Positions 9,224 through 21,178 of a stretch of 64,000 bases of DNA are shown piece after piece. Source of the stretch: Devosia sp. A8/3-2 (GTDB lineage Bacteria > Pseudomonadota > Alphaproteobacteria > Rhizobiales > Devosiaceae); the NCBI GenBank assembly GCA_025452255.1, contig CP104974.1, forward strand, positions 3,202,156-3,266,155. Direction: 5' to 3'. Under the pieces are notes generated by a model that was not told the DNA's origin, made no database searches, and was given only the letters and a program-made list of their open reading frames with translations. A program made the position numbers and the translations under genes. Each line of letters starts with the position of its first letter. The stretch's first letter is position 1.

Positions 9224-10286
9224 CTCGGATCGACTGGCTGGTATTGCGGCGATTGAGCGGCCGCATCGTGGGGACCCTGTTCGTGTTCTATGGGCTGATC
9301 ACGCTGGTGGAAGCGCTCGACACCGGGCGCTTCAATTTCGTGGCGGAAAACCGCGGCCTTGCCATGGCCTTGGTGATGGTGGCAGCGAGCGGGGTGCGCT
9401 GGACCATCAAGACAATGCCGGTAACGGTGCTGATGGGGGCCATTATCGGCTTTATCGACCTCAAGGCGCGCCATGAACTGACGGTGATCAAAAGCAGCGG
9501 CCTATCGATCTGGCGCATTGTGCGTGCGCCGACAATAGCCCTGATGCTGGTCAGTTTCGCGATCGCGCTGGGGGCAGAAACGATCAGCACGCAGATCAAC
9601 CGCGAGCTCAATCCGACGCCGCCGGGCCAAGCCTCGATGTTGATCCCGGGCGAAATCTGGCTCGAGCAGCGCTCCGGGGACACGCACTATGTGATGTTGG
9701 CGACCGATATGCAGCCGGGCGGATCGGTGTTGGGTAATGTGACTGTGTTCAACCTCAGCAATGCCAAGGACCATCGAATCGAGGCTCCCGAGGCGCAGCT
9801 GGAAAATGGCTATTGGGTGCTGCCCAGCGCCATAGTGCGTAACCCGGACACGCCGCCGCACGAGGTTTTCAACTATGCATTGCCCACAACATCGACACCC
9901 GCCGAGATCAATCTGCGGCTGGCCTCCACCGAGGACATGACGTTTTTCGAGCTGGCGCGCCTGCTGCAAACAGGGGTGGCGGACAGTGCAATCCGCAGCG
10001 CGGCTTCGATGCGGCTGATTAAACTGCTGGCTCTGCCCTGGTGTTAACAGGTTCGCTGTTCATTGCTTTTGCGTTTACCGCAGGTTATCGAAGATCGTCT
10101 AATTTTGGTCCCGCGGTTCTCTATGGGATCGTGCTTGGGTTTGTTGTGTTCGTGATTACCGAGATGGCCGACCGAGCCGGGTCGACCGGCGTTCTCGATC
10201 CCACGTTTGCCGCAGTCGGACCGGCGTTTGTCGCTATCGTCATTGGTGTGACGGTGCTGCTGCATAAGGAAGACGGGCGTACGTGA
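9220..10286 (+). CDS. lptG: LPS export ABC transporter permease LptG (frame broken near 10040)
   Basis: LptG partner of LptF. It starts MTRIDWLVLRRLSGRIVGTL, carries the coupling loop KARHELTVIKSSGLSIWRI, a jellyroll region and C-terminal helices. The last three helices (LTGSLFIAFAFTAGYRR, YGIVLGFVVFVITEMADRAG, VAIVIGVTVLLHK) are in another frame; restoring one C in CTGCCCTGGTG at about 10035-10040 joins them. Corrected length about 355 residues. It overlaps lptF at its start and lptD at its end (GTGA), so the three are translationally coupled. Confidence 0.93.
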
Positions 10287-12600
10287 GTAAGGGCTGGGGC
10301 GCACATATTCGATCGTCACTCCGTCTGGCGGCCGCCGGCGCGGTGATTGGTATTGCCTTGGCGGGCGGCGCGATGGCGCAGGGCCCGGTGCCGGCAAACT
10401 TCTTCAATGCGCAGATCAGCCCCGGTGCTCCCACAAGCGTGGAGGCTGACGATCTCTCATTTGATGGCAATACCAATGTCATCACTGCCAGCGGCAATGT
10501 CGTGGTGTCCCGTGGTGGCTACAAAGTCAGCGGCGACCATCTGGTTTACAATCGCCTGACCAGCGACGCGCATTTTGTCGGCGCGGTCACTATCCACGAC
10601 CCGGCCAACAATGTGACCGAAACCAGCGACTTGCAGCTAACAGGCGGCATGAAGCAGGCGCTGCTCGATGCGCTGACCATTACAAGCTATGATGGGTCGC
10701 GGATAACCGCGGATAGCGCCGATTATGACGCCGCGCTGCGGACCATATTGAACAATGCCACCTATGCACCCTGCGGCGAGTGTATCGACGACAAGGGCCG
10801 GCGCATTGGCTGGTCGATGCATGCAAATCGCGTCACGCAGAACCGGGTGGATGGCTCGCTCGCGTTGGAGCAGCCAAGTCTTGCCGTGCTGGGTATTCCG
10901 ATGGCTCGGCTGCCATATCTTTGGCTGCCCGACACCAGTTCGGGGACCGTTGCGGGGCTGCGCACCCCCTCCTTCGACTATAGCGAAGAGATCGGCCTCA
11001 AGGTCGAAGTGCCCGTGGCGGTCTATTCCACGCGCTGGACCGAGGTGATCTTGACGCCGACGCTGCTAACCGGCCGGGGCTTCCTGATGGGCGCGGAATG
11101 GATCCAGCGCTTCGACAATGGCTCGTTCAGAATCAAGGCGTCCGGCCTCTACCAGTTCAATCCGGACGCGTTTACCTACGGGCCAACAAAACAAGAAGAT
11201 TGGCGCGGCGCGCTGCAGAGCTCGGGCGAGTTCCGCCCAATCAAGGACTGGACGGTCGGCTGGTCCTATACCAAATTTACCGACGCGGCCTATTTCAAAG
11301 ACTATCGGATAAGCACGGCCAAATCCTCGGTCAACGAGGTCTATGCCACCAATCTGACGCCCGACACCTATATTGACGTGCGGATGCAGCAGTTCAACGT
11401 GCTGGGGAACGTGACCGATGCCAGCCAGCGGCGCAGGGGCAAGGCGCTGCCCAATGCCCGGTTCGAGCATTTCATCGAAATGGCTCCGGGCACAGGGCGG
11501 TTCGAGATCAGCGGGCGACTGCTGGGTGTGCGGCGGGATGACGATGTCCCCACTCGTCGAATTGGGCCAACAGGAGCCCCTGTGCCCTACGATCTCGGCT
11601 ATTCGGGCGACAAGACCCACGCGGTGTTCCGGGCCGGCTGGCAGAATCAGTGGATTGGTGCTGGCGGGTTTGTGGCGACGCCCTATCTGGGTGGCCGGGC
11701 TGATGTCGCCTATTACGACGGCACCAGCACCCAACCCGCCGCTCCGGGCGAAACGACGCTGTGGAGCGCGACCCCGATTGCGGCGATGGATGTGCGCTTC
11801 CCCATGGCGGCCAGCGATGGCTCGACTGTGCACCTGATCGAGCCGATCGGCCAATTGGTCTATCGTGGGTCGGACACGACGTCGGTGGGCATTACCAATG
11901 ACGATGCGCAAAGCTTCGTCTTCGATGACACAAATTTGTTCAGTTATAACCGCTTCAGCGGCAGCGACCGGCAGGAGACGGGCCTGCGCGCCAATATCGG
12001 CGGCCGTTACCGAGCCAATTTTGTGGATGGTTCGTATCTCGAACTGCTGGGCGGACAATCGTTCCACCGGCAGGTGCCAATGCCTTTGCTGCCCCGGACC
12101 GGGCGCAGACCGGCGTGGACGGCGGACTGGAAGACGAGACATCCTATGCCGTGCTGGGCGCCTATGGTGTCTTCTCACCCGGCTTTAAGGTCGGCGGCAA
12201 AGTGCAGGTAAACACTGACGATTGGCTGCTGACGCGCACAGGGCTGGGCGTGACCTATAGCAATGCCGGCTACTCTGCGAAGGTGGACTACAATTACATC
12301 GCGGCCAATGAGCGAGCCGGCGTGATCAAGGACCAGCAGGAAATCGGGCTGGAACTGGGCGTGCCGCTGATGGATTATTGGCGCGTCACCGGCAGCACCT
12401 ATTGGGACATTACCAATAGCAGCTGGCTGCAGGTGGGCGCGGGCCTCACCTATGACGATGGCTATGTGGTTATCGGCGCCACTGCGACGCGCACCGGCCC
12501 GACCCATACAAGCCCCGATGATACGCGCTTTACCGGCAGCTTCCGCCTGAAGACGCCGGCCGGGCTCGACCCGGGGGTCATGGGCGCCACCACACGGTAG
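10283..12600 (+). CDS. lptD: LPS-assembly protein LptD (frame broken near 12078)
   Basis: Outer-membrane translocon that inserts LPS into the outer leaflet. A GTG start overlaps the lptG stop. A signal peptide ends at GGAMAQ, followed by an N-terminal LptA-like beta-taco domain (SVEADDLSFDGNTNVITASG...VSGDHLVYNRL) and a large C-terminal beta-barrel (IGLKVEVPVAVYSTRWTEVI onward). The barrel ends with GLTYDDGYVVIGATATRTG and FTGSFRLKTPAG. One C seems missing near 12078: QVP joins NAFAAPDRAQTGVDGG. Corrected length about 772 residues. A CGEC pair in the N-terminal half is the obvious candidate for the disulfide that LptD proteins need. Confidence 0.92.
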
Positions 12601-12699
12601 TGAGCCTTGCGGATTTTGGCCGCAATCATGGGGCAATTGACAGCGTGCTTTTCCCGCCGCATTGAGAGCGGGCACGAATTCTTGGACAGGCGGAAGACG

Positions 12700-13607
12700 A
12701 TGATGGCATTGCAACACTTTGGACGCGCAGCGGCCGCAGCGATGGTTGGCCCGGTCTTGACCGTGGCCATGGCCGCGCCAAGCCCGGCCGCGACTGTAGT
12801 GACCGTCAATGGCACCCCGATCACCGACACACAGGTCGATCAACGGCTGCGCCTGTTCAGCATGGAAGGCAACAAGACCGGCCGCAAGGGCGCGACCGAT
12901 CAGCTCATCGACGAAGCCTTGCAGATGGAAGAGGCCAAGCGCACGGGCATCAATGTTTCCAATGCGCAGATCGATGAAGGCCTGCAGCAGGTGTCGCGCA
13001 ATATCAAGATCAGCCAGGACAAGCTGATCCAGCTGTTGCAGCAAAACGGCGTCGGCATCGAGACCCTGCGTGACCGGCTGCGCGCCGCCATCGCTCGGAA
13101 TGCGGTGAGCGAGCAGGCGATCATGCCGCAGGTGCAGATTTCCGATCTCGAGCTGGACCAGAAGGCCGCAAGCCGGTCGCCGCCTTCCAGACCTATGATT
13201 ATATCCTGAAAGAAATCATCTTCGTGGCCCCCGGCGGCCGTGGCGCTGGCGGCCGTACGGCCCGAGCCAACCGCTACCGGTCGAGCTTTGCCGGCTGCGA
13301 TAGCGCGGTGCAGCTGTCGCTGACCTATACCGATGCCGCCGTGATCGATGTCGGCCGCCGCCATGCCACGCAGCTGCCCGAAGCCATCGCCAAGGAACTG
13401 GCGGGCCTGAATGTCGGCGGCATCACCAAGCCGCGCGTGGTGGATACCGGCGTTTCCATGCTGGCCGTCTGCCAGAAGACCCGTGCCGAAGACCTGACCT
13501 TCATCAAGGGCAACCTCGAAGCCGAAGCCGGCACCAGTGCCTTGCAGCAGCAGACGACCAATTACACGGCCGACCTGCGCAGCCGCGCCAAGATCATCTA
13601 CAACTAA
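12700..13607 (+). CDS. SurA-like periplasmic chaperone/peptidyl-prolyl isomerase (frame broken near 13171)
   Basis: A signal sequence (MMALQHFGRAAAAAMVGPVLTVAMAAPSPAAT) precedes a SurA N-terminal domain: VVTVNGTPITDTQVDQRLRL, ATDQLIDEALQMEEAKRTGI, NVSNAQIDEGL. It ends with a shortened parvulin-like region (YDYILKEIIFVAPG, LPEAIAKELAGLNVGGITKP). E. coli SurA is longer, with two parvulin domains; this is about 302 residues. The start at 12700 has GGCGGAAG upstream. A missing C near 13171 breaks the frame before KPVAAFQTYDY. Sitting between lptD and pdxA, it is the expected chaperone for outer-membrane proteins such as LptD. Confidence 0.88.
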
Positions 13608-13648
13608 GCCACTGCCCGGACACGGGCAGCAGAGCGACCGACGGGGGC

Positions 13649-14650
13649 ATGATGAGCAAGCCGCTGGCCATCAGCATGGGCGAGCCGGCCGGCATTGGCC
13701 CGGACCTCATTCTGTCGCTCTATGCGCGCCGCGCTGAGCTGAACCTGCCGGATTTCTGCGTGTTCGGGCATGTGGAGTTCTTCAAGGCGCGCCCAGCGGC
13801 TGGGACTGTCCTTCGATATTGTGGCGACGCGTGCGGCAGAGGCGGGTGCGGTATTTGCCGACGCCCTGCCCGTGGTGCCGGTTGAGGGATTGGTTTCCGA
13901 CCATCCCGGCAAGGCCAGTCCATTGGCGGCGCATGCGGTTATCCAGTCGATTGCGGATGCTGTGGAGGCCACTTTGGCTGGCACGTGTCGCGGGCTGGTG
14001 ACGGGGCCGATCCACAAGGCCAGCCTTTATCATGCCGGGTTCAAGCATCCCGGGCATACCGAATTTCTGGCCGAGCTTTGTGCGGGTGGCGGCGTGCCCA
14101 AGCTGCCGGTGATGATGCTGGCGCATGGGGGCCTGCGGGCTGTGCCGGTGACGATCCATGTGCCGATCAAGGATGTACTGGATTGCTGACCAAGGAATTG
14201 ATCGTGGAGACGGGGCGGGTCGTGGCGCATGACCTGCGGCAGCGCTTCGGCATTGCCAATCCCCGGATCGCTGTTGCGGGGCTCAATCCACATGCCGGCG
14301 AAGGTGGGGCGATTGGGCGGGAAGATCTCGAAATCGTGGGACCGGCGGTGGCCGAGCTACAGTTCGAGGCGATCGATGCCGTGGGGCCTCTGCCCGCCGA
14401 TACCCTGTTCTACCCTGCCCATTGGGCCAATTATGATGCGGTTCTGGCTATGTATCACGATCAGGCGCTGATCCCGATCAAGACTGTTGCATTCGAGGAT
14501 GCGGTGAATGTGACCCTTGGGCTGCCTATCGTGCGGACCTCGCCGGACCATGGCACGGCGTTTGATCTGGCGGGGACCGGCCGCGGTTCGGACAAGAGCT
14601 TTCTGGCGGCGATCCGCATGGCCGATGCAATGACGGCGCAGGCAGCATGA
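13649..14650 (+). CDS. pdxA: 4-hydroxythreonine-4-phosphate dehydrogenase (frames broken near 13787 and 14183)
   Basis: PdxA of the DXP-dependent pyridoxal phosphate pathway. It starts [20 protein letters not shown], with the conserved GEPAGIGP. The second frame holds [22 protein letters not shown], whose lysine and histidines bind substrate and metal. The third holds [17 protein letters not shown] and [15 protein letters not shown], and [15 protein letters not shown]. Frame breaks: a GC pair missing at GCGCGCCCAG near 13787, and one base missing near 14183 (KDV then GLLTKEL). Corrected length about 335 residues. The stop overlaps the rsmA ATG, a conserved alphaproteobacterial arrangement. 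Confidence 0.92.
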
Positions 14651-15496
14651 GCCAGATCGATAATCTGCCACCGCTGCGCGAAGTCATTGCCGAACATGGG
14701 CTGCGCGCCAAGAAGGAATTGGGGCAGAATTTCCTGCTCGATCTCAACCTTACGGCGCGCATTGCGCGGGTGGGGGATCGCTGGAAGGCGTGCGCGTCAT
14801 TGAGGTGGGTCCTGGCCCCGGCGGGCTGACGCGGGCCTTGCTGGCGGAGGGCGCCGGGAAGTCATCGCCATTGAGCGCGATGCGCGCGCCCTGCCCGCGC
14901 TGGCGCAGATTGCCGAGGCTTATCCGGGCCGGCTGACGGTGATCGGCGGCGACGCCATGGAGATGGATTATCGGCTGCTGGCCGACGGGCCGACGCGGAT
15001 CATTGCCAATCTGCCGTATAATATTGCGACGCCACTGCTGACCGGCTGGCTGACCAGCGAGCCACGGCCGCCGTATTTTGAGAGCCTGACGCTGATGTTT
15101 CAGCGCGAGGTGGCTGAGCGGATTTGTGCGCGCCCCAGCGAAGATCCATATGGTCGCTCGGGTGTTTTGGCCGGTTGGCGCAGCGACGCCCGCATTGCGT
15201 TTAATGTGAGCCGCGAGGCGTTTACCCTGCAACCGAATGTCACCTCGGCCGTGGTGCATCTCAAGCCCAAGGCAGTGGACGGAACCGTTACCGTGCAGGA
15301 CCCGGAAAACGTCACCAAAGCGGCGTTCGGTCAGCGCCGCAAGATGGTGCGCCAGAGCCTGAAGTCGCTCGGCGTACCCGTCGAAGGCTTGCTGGCAGCG
15401 GCAGGACTGAAAGGCGACGAGCGCGCCGAAGATTTGCCGGTCGAGACGTTTCTGGCCATGGCGCGGGCGTTGCCGGGGCTGCGGCCGCGCGGCTGA
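14647..15496 (+). CDS. rsmA: 16S rRNA dimethyladenosine transferase (frames broken near 14775 and 14853)
   Basis: RsmA/KsgA dimethylates two adenines in the 3'-terminal helix of 16S rRNA using [14 protein letters not shown] at the start is the family signature. The second frame has [16 protein letters not shown] (SAM-binding motif I). The third has [15 protein letters not shown], the catalytic N-L-P-Y motif, then [17 protein letters not shown]. Frame breaks fit one missing G in GTGGGGGATCG and one missing C in GGCGCCGGGAAG. Corrected length about 284 residues. It overlaps pdxA by four bases and converges on the MFS gene with 11 nt between. Confidence 0.93.
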
Positions 15497-15507
15497 CGAA
15501 ATAGGCG

Positions 15508-16739
15508 TTACAGCCCGGCGGGTGGCTCGGCGGGTTTTCGGCTATGGGCAGTACCGGCAGGGCCATGAGGCGGATGGCGACGAGCATGGCGGCCACGATG
15601 GCGCCGCCGCTGACCAGCATGACGCCAGTCCAGCCCCGAGCGACCCGGCATAGCCGCCCAGCGTGCCGAGCACGGACGAGCCCAGATAATAGGCGAAGAG
15701 ATAGATGGCGGAGGCTTGCGCCCGGCCGACCACAGCGCGGCGGGCGACCCGAGCGCTGGCAATGCCATGGGCGGCGAAATAGCCGATGGTGGCGATGGCG
15801 AGCCCGGCGATAATGACGGGAGTCGACGGCACGATGGTGAGGAACACGCCCACGGCCATGGTGAGCACCATGGCCCAGAACACCTTGCGGCGGCCGAGAC
15901 GTTGGGCCAGACCACCGACCCAGTGCGGAACTGAAACTGCCGAAGAGATAGACCACGAAAATGGCCGAGATGGCGGTGTGGCTCAGCGCGAATGGCGGCA
16001 GCGCGAGGCGGAAGCCGGCGTAGTTGTAGAGCGTGACGAAGGAGCCCATCAGCAGGAAGGCCGAGAGGAAGAGCCGGGGCAGGCCCTTGTCGTGGAATTG
16101 CAGCGCTATGAGCCGGGTGAGATCGCGGGCGGACAGGCGGTTGCGGGCCGAATTGTGCGGCCGAGGGAGCAGCAGCACGACGATGAGGGCCGCTATCGCG
16201 ATGGCAGCGCCGAGAATGGCGAGGGCGGGTCGCCAGCCCGTGGAATCGGCGAGAATGCCGGAGACCAGTCGCCCGGCCATGCCGCCAATGGCGGTGCCGC
16301 CGATATAGAGACCCATGGAAAAGCCCAAGGCGTCGGGGTCCATCTCTTCGGCAAGGTAGACCATAGCCACGGCAGGGAGCCCGGAGAGGGTCAGGCCGAT
16401 CAGAGTGCGGATGGCAATGAGGGCGGCCCAATTGGGCGCCAGCGGCAGGAGCAGGCCGAGACCGGCGGTGAGCAGGATGGCCCATACCATGAGCGTTCGG
16501 CGGCCGAGACGGTCGGAGACCCAGCTGGCGAGCAGCAAAGCGATGGCGAGGGTTGCCGTGGTAGCGGACAGGGCAAGCGAGCTGGCGCCGGCGTCGAGGC
16601 CGAATTGCTCGGCGAAAATCGGCAGCAGGGGCTGGACCGAATAGAGCGAAGCGAAGGTGGCGAAGGCCGCCAAGAAGAAAGCGATATTGGCGCGGATGAA
16701 GGCGGGAGTGCCGCGCTTGATGGTGGAGGGGACGGTCAT
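15508..16739 (-). CDS. MFS transporter (frames broken near 15930 and 15640)
   Basis: Major facilitator with about 12 membrane helices and roughly 410 residues. The loop 2-3 motif appears as WVSDRLGRRTLMVWA after residue 70, and the first half is continuous up to VVYLFGSFSSAL. Later helices lie in two other frames (VFWAMVLTMAVGVFLTIV..., GVMLVSGGAIVAAMLVAIRLMAL), ending in ENPP then a stop at 15508. Start MTVPSTIKRG at 16739 is the first plausible ATG. Sequence resembles the YnfM/arabinose-efflux-like subgroup; substrate unknown. It lies head-on to rsmA. A dispersed repeat (16748-16787) is just upstream. Confidence 0.85.
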
Positions 16740-16747
16740 GGTGCCAT

Positions 16748-16787
16748 GACCTCGTGGTTCGACAGGCTCACCGGGAGGTCTACAGGG
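16748..16787. repeat. dispersed repeat, CTCGTGGTTCGACAGGCTCA family
   Basis: GACCTCGTGGTTCGACAGGC and the following TCACCGGGAGGTCTACAGGG match the sequence at 25058-25097 at most positions. It lies in the 66-nt gap between gmk and the MFS gene. Such motifs are common, partly palindromic intergenic sequences in alphaproteobacteria; no function is known here. Confidence 0.55.
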
Positions 16788-16805
16788 GGCACGGTCCACT
16801 ACCTC

Positions 16806-17441
16806 TCAAAGAGAATCGATCTGGCCCTGCAAGTCTTTGACGAAATTATCCAATTGGGTCAGGCGCGGGCGGGCGAGACGGGCGGCGGCGAGGATGGAGC
16901 GGACCTTTTGAGTCGAGGCTTCAAGATCGTCATTGATGATGATGTAGTCGTATTCGGAATAGTGCTGCATCTCGAGCTTGGCGTTGCGCAGGCGCTTTTC
17001 GATGGTGCCGGCGCTGTCCCGGGCGCGGCGCTCAAGCCGGGCGCGCAATTCCTTGATGGTGGGGGCAGGATGAACACAGTGACCATGTCGCTGCGGCTCT
17101 GTTCGTAGAGCTGCAGGGTGCCCTGATAGTCGATGTCGAACAGAATATCATTGCCGGCAGCGAGCTGTTCTTCGACCTTGGCACGGGGGTGCCGTAGAAA
17201 TTGTCGTGCACTGGGCCCATTCGAGCAATTCGCCATCGGCCTTCATGCGATTGAAGGTGGGCACATCCACGAAATAATAATGGGTGCCTTCAACTTCATC
17301 GGTGCGGCGGGCACGGGTGGTGACCGAGACCGAGAGACGGATATTGGGATCCTGCCCGAAGAGAGAACGCGAAATCGAGGACTTGCCGGCACCCGAGGGT
17401 GAGGCGATCACCAGCATGACGCCGCGGCGTTGAGACTCCAT
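16806..17441 (-). CDS. gmk: guanylate kinase (three frame breaks)
   Basis: Guanylate kinase phosphorylates GMP to GDP with ATP. The P-loop is IASPSGAGKSSISRSL near the N-terminus. VTTRARRTDEVEGTHYYFVD is the GMP-binding region, and IDYQGTLQLYEQ and IINDDLEAS follow. Frames break near 17215 (one G missing: WAQ to VHDNFYGTP), near 17187 (a C missing from a C run) and near 17065 (C run again, LPP to TIKELRARLERR). Corrected length about 212 residues. It follows yicC by 13 nt on the same strand, a classic pair. Confidence 0.93.
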
Positions 17442-17454
17442 TCGACCAAGACCC

Positions 17455-18358
17455 TTATTCGATGTTCTGCACTTGCTCGCGTAGTTGATCGATCGCCGCC
17501 TTGAGGTCAAGACCGATAGAGGTGAGCTCCACGGCATTGGCTTTGGCGCACAGCGTATTGGCCTCGCGGTTGAATTCTCGGGCGAGGAAATCAAGACGAC
17601 GGCCGGCCGGGCCGCCGGCAGTGATCAATTGCCGGGCGCTGGCGATGTGGACCGTCAGGCGGTCGAGTTCTTCGCGGATATCGGCCTTGGTGGCGAGGAG
17701 CAGCGCTTCTCGGGCGAGGCGATCATCGGGGACGGCGATATCGGCGGTGAGGTCGGCGGTGAGGTCGGCAAGCTGCAGGCGCAGGCGGGTCAGGGATGGC
17801 CTCGCGGCTGCGGGCGGGGTGGGCTTCGGCGCGGGCGACCAGCACCTCGATCTCGTCGAGGCGTTCGAGCAGCACGGCGGCGATATGGGTGCCTTCCTGC
17901 CGGCGGGCGAGCACGAGATCGACCGGGGCCTGCGCGACGCCCCGGAGAATGGCCGCGGCAAGGGCTTCTTCGGCGGCGGGGCCCATGGGGCGGTCGCGTT
18001 GTTCGAGGACGCCCTTGAGGCCGAGAATGCCATCGAGGCGCGGCCGGTCGGCATCGACCCGGCCGGCGAGATCGGCAAGCGCGGCCAGCACGGTGGCGAG
18101 GGCTTGCTGGTTGACCAGCAGGTCGCCCCCTGCCCCGTCGCGCTCGACGTTGAGGGTGAAGGTGATCGAGCCGCGTGACAGGGTCTTGCCGATGAGCTGG
18201 CGAATATCGCCCTCAAGCGCATCAAAACCGGGCGCCGAGCGCATGCGGATATCGAGGCCGCGTCCGTTGACCGATTTGACTTCGCAGGTGAAGGCGGCGC
18301 CGAGCGCTGCGCCGGTGGCGCGCGCATAGCCCGTCATGCTGGCGAGCGAATGGCTCAC
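17455..18358 (-). CDS. YicC/YloC family endoribonuclease (frame broken near 17795)
   Basis: YicC-type protein of about 301 residues. The N-terminal signature is SMTGYARATG, with VKSVNGRGLDIRMRSAPGFD after it. The C-terminal signature is GRRLDFLAREFNREANTLCAKAN, here in the second frame, followed by VELTSIGLDLKAAIDQLREQVQNIE. E. coli YicC is an endoribonuclease that helps degrade small RNA. A GTG start at 18358 overlaps the mltG stop as GTGA, supporting it over the ATG at 18337. An extra G in a GGG run near 17795 breaks the frame (EAI to LTRLRLQLADL). Confidence 0.9.
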
Positions 18359-19466
18359 GGAGTAGCTGGCGCGTCGGCGGCCTCTTCGGCCTCCAGCGCC
18401 TGCCGGGTGGCCTCTGCGTCAGTTTCTGGCCTGTTCGGCCGCAGCGCGCGATTTCACGGTAGCGCGACGTTCTGTTGGTGCTCGGCATAGGTCTCGGCGA
18501 ACACATGGCCTTCGTTGGGCGTCGCGCCCTTGGCCACGAAATAGAGGTAATCGTGGCTGTCGGGATGGGCGACGGCCTTAAGGGCTTCGACACCCGGATT
18601 GGCAATCGGCGTCGGGGGCAGACCATCGATCTGATAGGTATTGTAAGGGGTCTTGGCCTCGATTTCAGAGCGGCGCAGGCCGCGGCCGAGATTGGATTGG
18701 CCCTTGGTGATGCCATAGATGATGGTCGGATCGGACTGCAGCCGCATGCTTTCGCGCAGGCGATTGACGAAGACCGCGGCAACCTGCGGCCGCTCGCTGG
18801 CGACACCGGTTTCCTTTTCGACGATCGAGGCCAGAACCAACATCTGCTCGGGCGTTTCGAGAGGCAGATCGTCTTGCCGGCCGGCCCAGATGGCGGCCAA
18901 TTCGGTGGTCATGGCCGTCTGCATCTTGTCGAGCACCGACTGGCGGGTATCGCCGGGCATATAGTCATAGCTGCCGGGGAGGATCGAGCCTTCGGCGGGC
19001 AAGGCTTTGACTTCGCCAACCAGATTGCTGTCGCCATTGAGGCGCTGAATGGCGTCCCGGTAGTCCAGCCCTCGGGAATGGTCACCGCATAGCGGATCGG
19101 ATTGCCCTCGGTGAGTTCCTTGAGGATTTCAGCCATGCTGGCGCCAGCGGGAATGCGGAAATCGCCGGCCTTGATATTGCCCTGACGCTCCAGCGCCCGG
19201 CCGCCCGCCCGGAAGATGAAACGGTTGGAAATCACGCCCTGTTCCTCAAGGCGCTGGGCCGTGGAGGCCAGCCCGCTGCCCGATCTGACGCGGAATGTGG
19301 TCTCTTCCTGCAGCGGCCCATCGCCGTAGAATTGGGAGGCGCCATAAAGCAGAACGCCGCCGGCGAGCAGCAGGCCGAGCACGAGCAGGGTCAGAAAGCC
19401 GTTGAGGATATCAACGAAGCCGTTGCTGGAGCGGCGTTTCGGCCGCCTGGCCTTGCGTTCATTCAT
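18355..19466 (-). CDS. mltG: endolytic transglycosylase MltG (several frame breaks)
   Basis: Membrane-anchored murein transglycosylase that cuts nascent glycan strands. A basic N-terminus and one helix (FVDILNGFLTLLVLGLLLAG) precede a LysM-like region and the YceG domain. LASIVEKETGVASERPQVAAVF contains the catalytic glutamate, and NTYQIDGLPPTPIANPG is conserved. Breaks: near 19065 (EGWT to YRDAIQRLNG), two GC-pair losses near 18440-18465, and an extra T at 18427. After correction the tail reads EQAETDAEATRQALEAEEAA and stops at 18355, overlapping yicC's GTG. Length about 372 residues. Confidence 0.9.
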
Positions 19467-19641
19467 CGTGATGCATCACCCCGGAAGCCCGTTCGCAAGC
19501 GGATGCGGCGGGTCTTGTCATCGATTTGGCGCCAAACGCTGGGCCCGTTGTTGGCCGCATTGTTCGCATGCGGCCATGCAAAGGCAATAGGCCACACCGC
19601 GGTTGGCCCGCGATGTGAACGCCTTTTGTCGCTGAAGGCGA

Positions 19642-20908
19642 TCAGTGGACCTTGCGCATCACCGGGGTCGCATTGGTGCCGCCAAACCCGAAGGAGTTGG
19701 ATAGCGCCACGTTGATCTCTTTCTTGAAGGCCTTTTTGGGCACAAGATTGATGACCGTTTCGACCGAGGGATTGTCGAGATTGAGTGTGGGCGGCGCGAT
19801 ATTGTCGCGCATGGCCAGCAGCGAGAAGATGGCTTCGACCGAGCCGGCAGCGCCCAGCAAGTGGCCGACTGCCGACTTGGTGGAGCTCATGGCCACGGTG
19901 GAAGCGGCATCGCCCAGCACGCGGGTAACCGAGCCAAGCTCGATCTCGTCGCCAAGCGGCGTCGAGGTGCCGTGGGCGTTGATATAATCGATTTCGGCGG
20001 GGGTAATGCCGGCGCGCTTGATGGCGGCCTGCATGCAACGGAAGCCGCCATCGCCATCCTCGGAGGGGGCGGTGATGTGATAGGCGTCGCCCGACAGGCC
20101 GTAGCCGATCAGCTCGCCATAGATCTTGGCGCCGCGGGCCTTGGCCCGTTCGTAATCTTCGAGCACGACAATGCCGGCGCCTTCGCCCATGACGAAGCCG
20201 TCGCGATCCTTGTCATAGGGGCGCGAGGCGGCGGTCGGATCGTCGTTGAAATTGGTGGAGAGCGCACGGCAGGCAGCAAAGCCGGCCAAAGCAAGGCGAT
20301 TGACGCAGCTTTCGGTGCCGCCGGCAACCATGACGTCAGCATCGCCCGGGGCAATAAGCCGGGCTGCATCGCCAATGGCGTGGGCGCCAGTGGAACAAGC
20401 GGTGACCACCGAATGGTTCGGCCCCTTGAGGCCGAAACGAATCGACACTGCCGGAGGCCAGATTGATCAGGCGCCCCGGAATGAAGAAGGGGCTGATGCG
20501 GCGCGGGCCCTTTTCGTGCAGGGTGATGGAGGCTTCGTAGATGCCCCCGACCCCGCCAATGCCAGAGCCGATCAGGACGCCGGTGCGTTCCTGATCTTCC
20601 CGGGTCTTGGGCTCGACGCCCGCATCCTGGATGGCACGGGTTGCAGCGGCCATGGCGTAGACGATGAAATCGTCGACCTTGCGCTGCTCCTTGGTGTCCA
20701 TCCAATCGTCGGGATTGTACTTGCCGTCGGCATAGTCGCCGCGCGGCAAGCGGTGGGCAATCTGGCAAGCGATATCGTCGACCCGGAAGTCGTCGATGCG
20801 CTTGGCGCCGCTTTTGCCGGCCAAAATATTGGCCCGAGTGGCTTCAACTCCGCAACCGAGGGGCGTAACGAGGCCCAATCCGGTGACGACGACGCGGCGC
20901 AATTCCAT
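19642..20908 (-). CDS. fabF: beta-ketoacyl-ACP synthase II (frame broken near 20448)
   Basis: FabF condenses malonyl-ACP with acyl-ACP in fatty-acid elongation. The start [20 protein letters not shown] is typical. The active-site cysteine lies in [15 protein letters not shown], and the histidines in [11 protein letters not shown] and [11 protein letters not shown]. One base missing near 20448 joins NLASG to [13 protein letters not shown]. Corrected length about 423 residues. It lies 33 nt downstream of acpP, with mltG following on the same strand, a standard order. Confidence 0.95.
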
Positions 20909-20941
20909 ACTCTACCTGCCTATCCCAGCTGGCCCTAGGGC

Positions 20942-21178
20942 TTAGCCGACGGCCTTGGTGAGGAAAGAAACAGCATCACCGAAAGTCTGGATAGACTCAG
21001 CGGCATCATCCGGAATCTCGACCGAGAATTCTTCTTCGAAAGCCATCACCAGCTCGACCTGATCGAGCGAATCGGCGCCCAGATCGTCGATGAAGCTGGC
21101 CTTTTCGACCACTTTCTCGGCATCCACATTGAGGTGTTCCACAACGATCTTGCGGACCCGATCAGCGACATCGCTCAT
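20942..21178 (-). CDS. acpP: acyl carrier protein
   Basis: Intact, acidic 78-residue ACP. The serine in [18 protein letters not shown] receives 4'-phosphopantetheine and carries growing acyl chains between FabD, FabG and FabF, all encoded beside it. SD-like AAGGGAAGT precedes the ATG. About 210 nt separate it from fabG, so it may also have its own promoter, as is common for acpP. Confidence 0.97.
   Translation of the reverse strand: MSDVADRVRKIVVEHLNVDAEKVVEKASFIDDLGADSLDQVELVMAFEEEFSVEIPDDAAESIQTFGDAVSFLTKAVG

Noticed and set aside
15786..17108. Plus-strand frame of 440 codons across the MFS and gmk genes
   Set aside because: It spans two real minus-strand genes and their gap; the product is low-complexity Glu/Gly/Arg.
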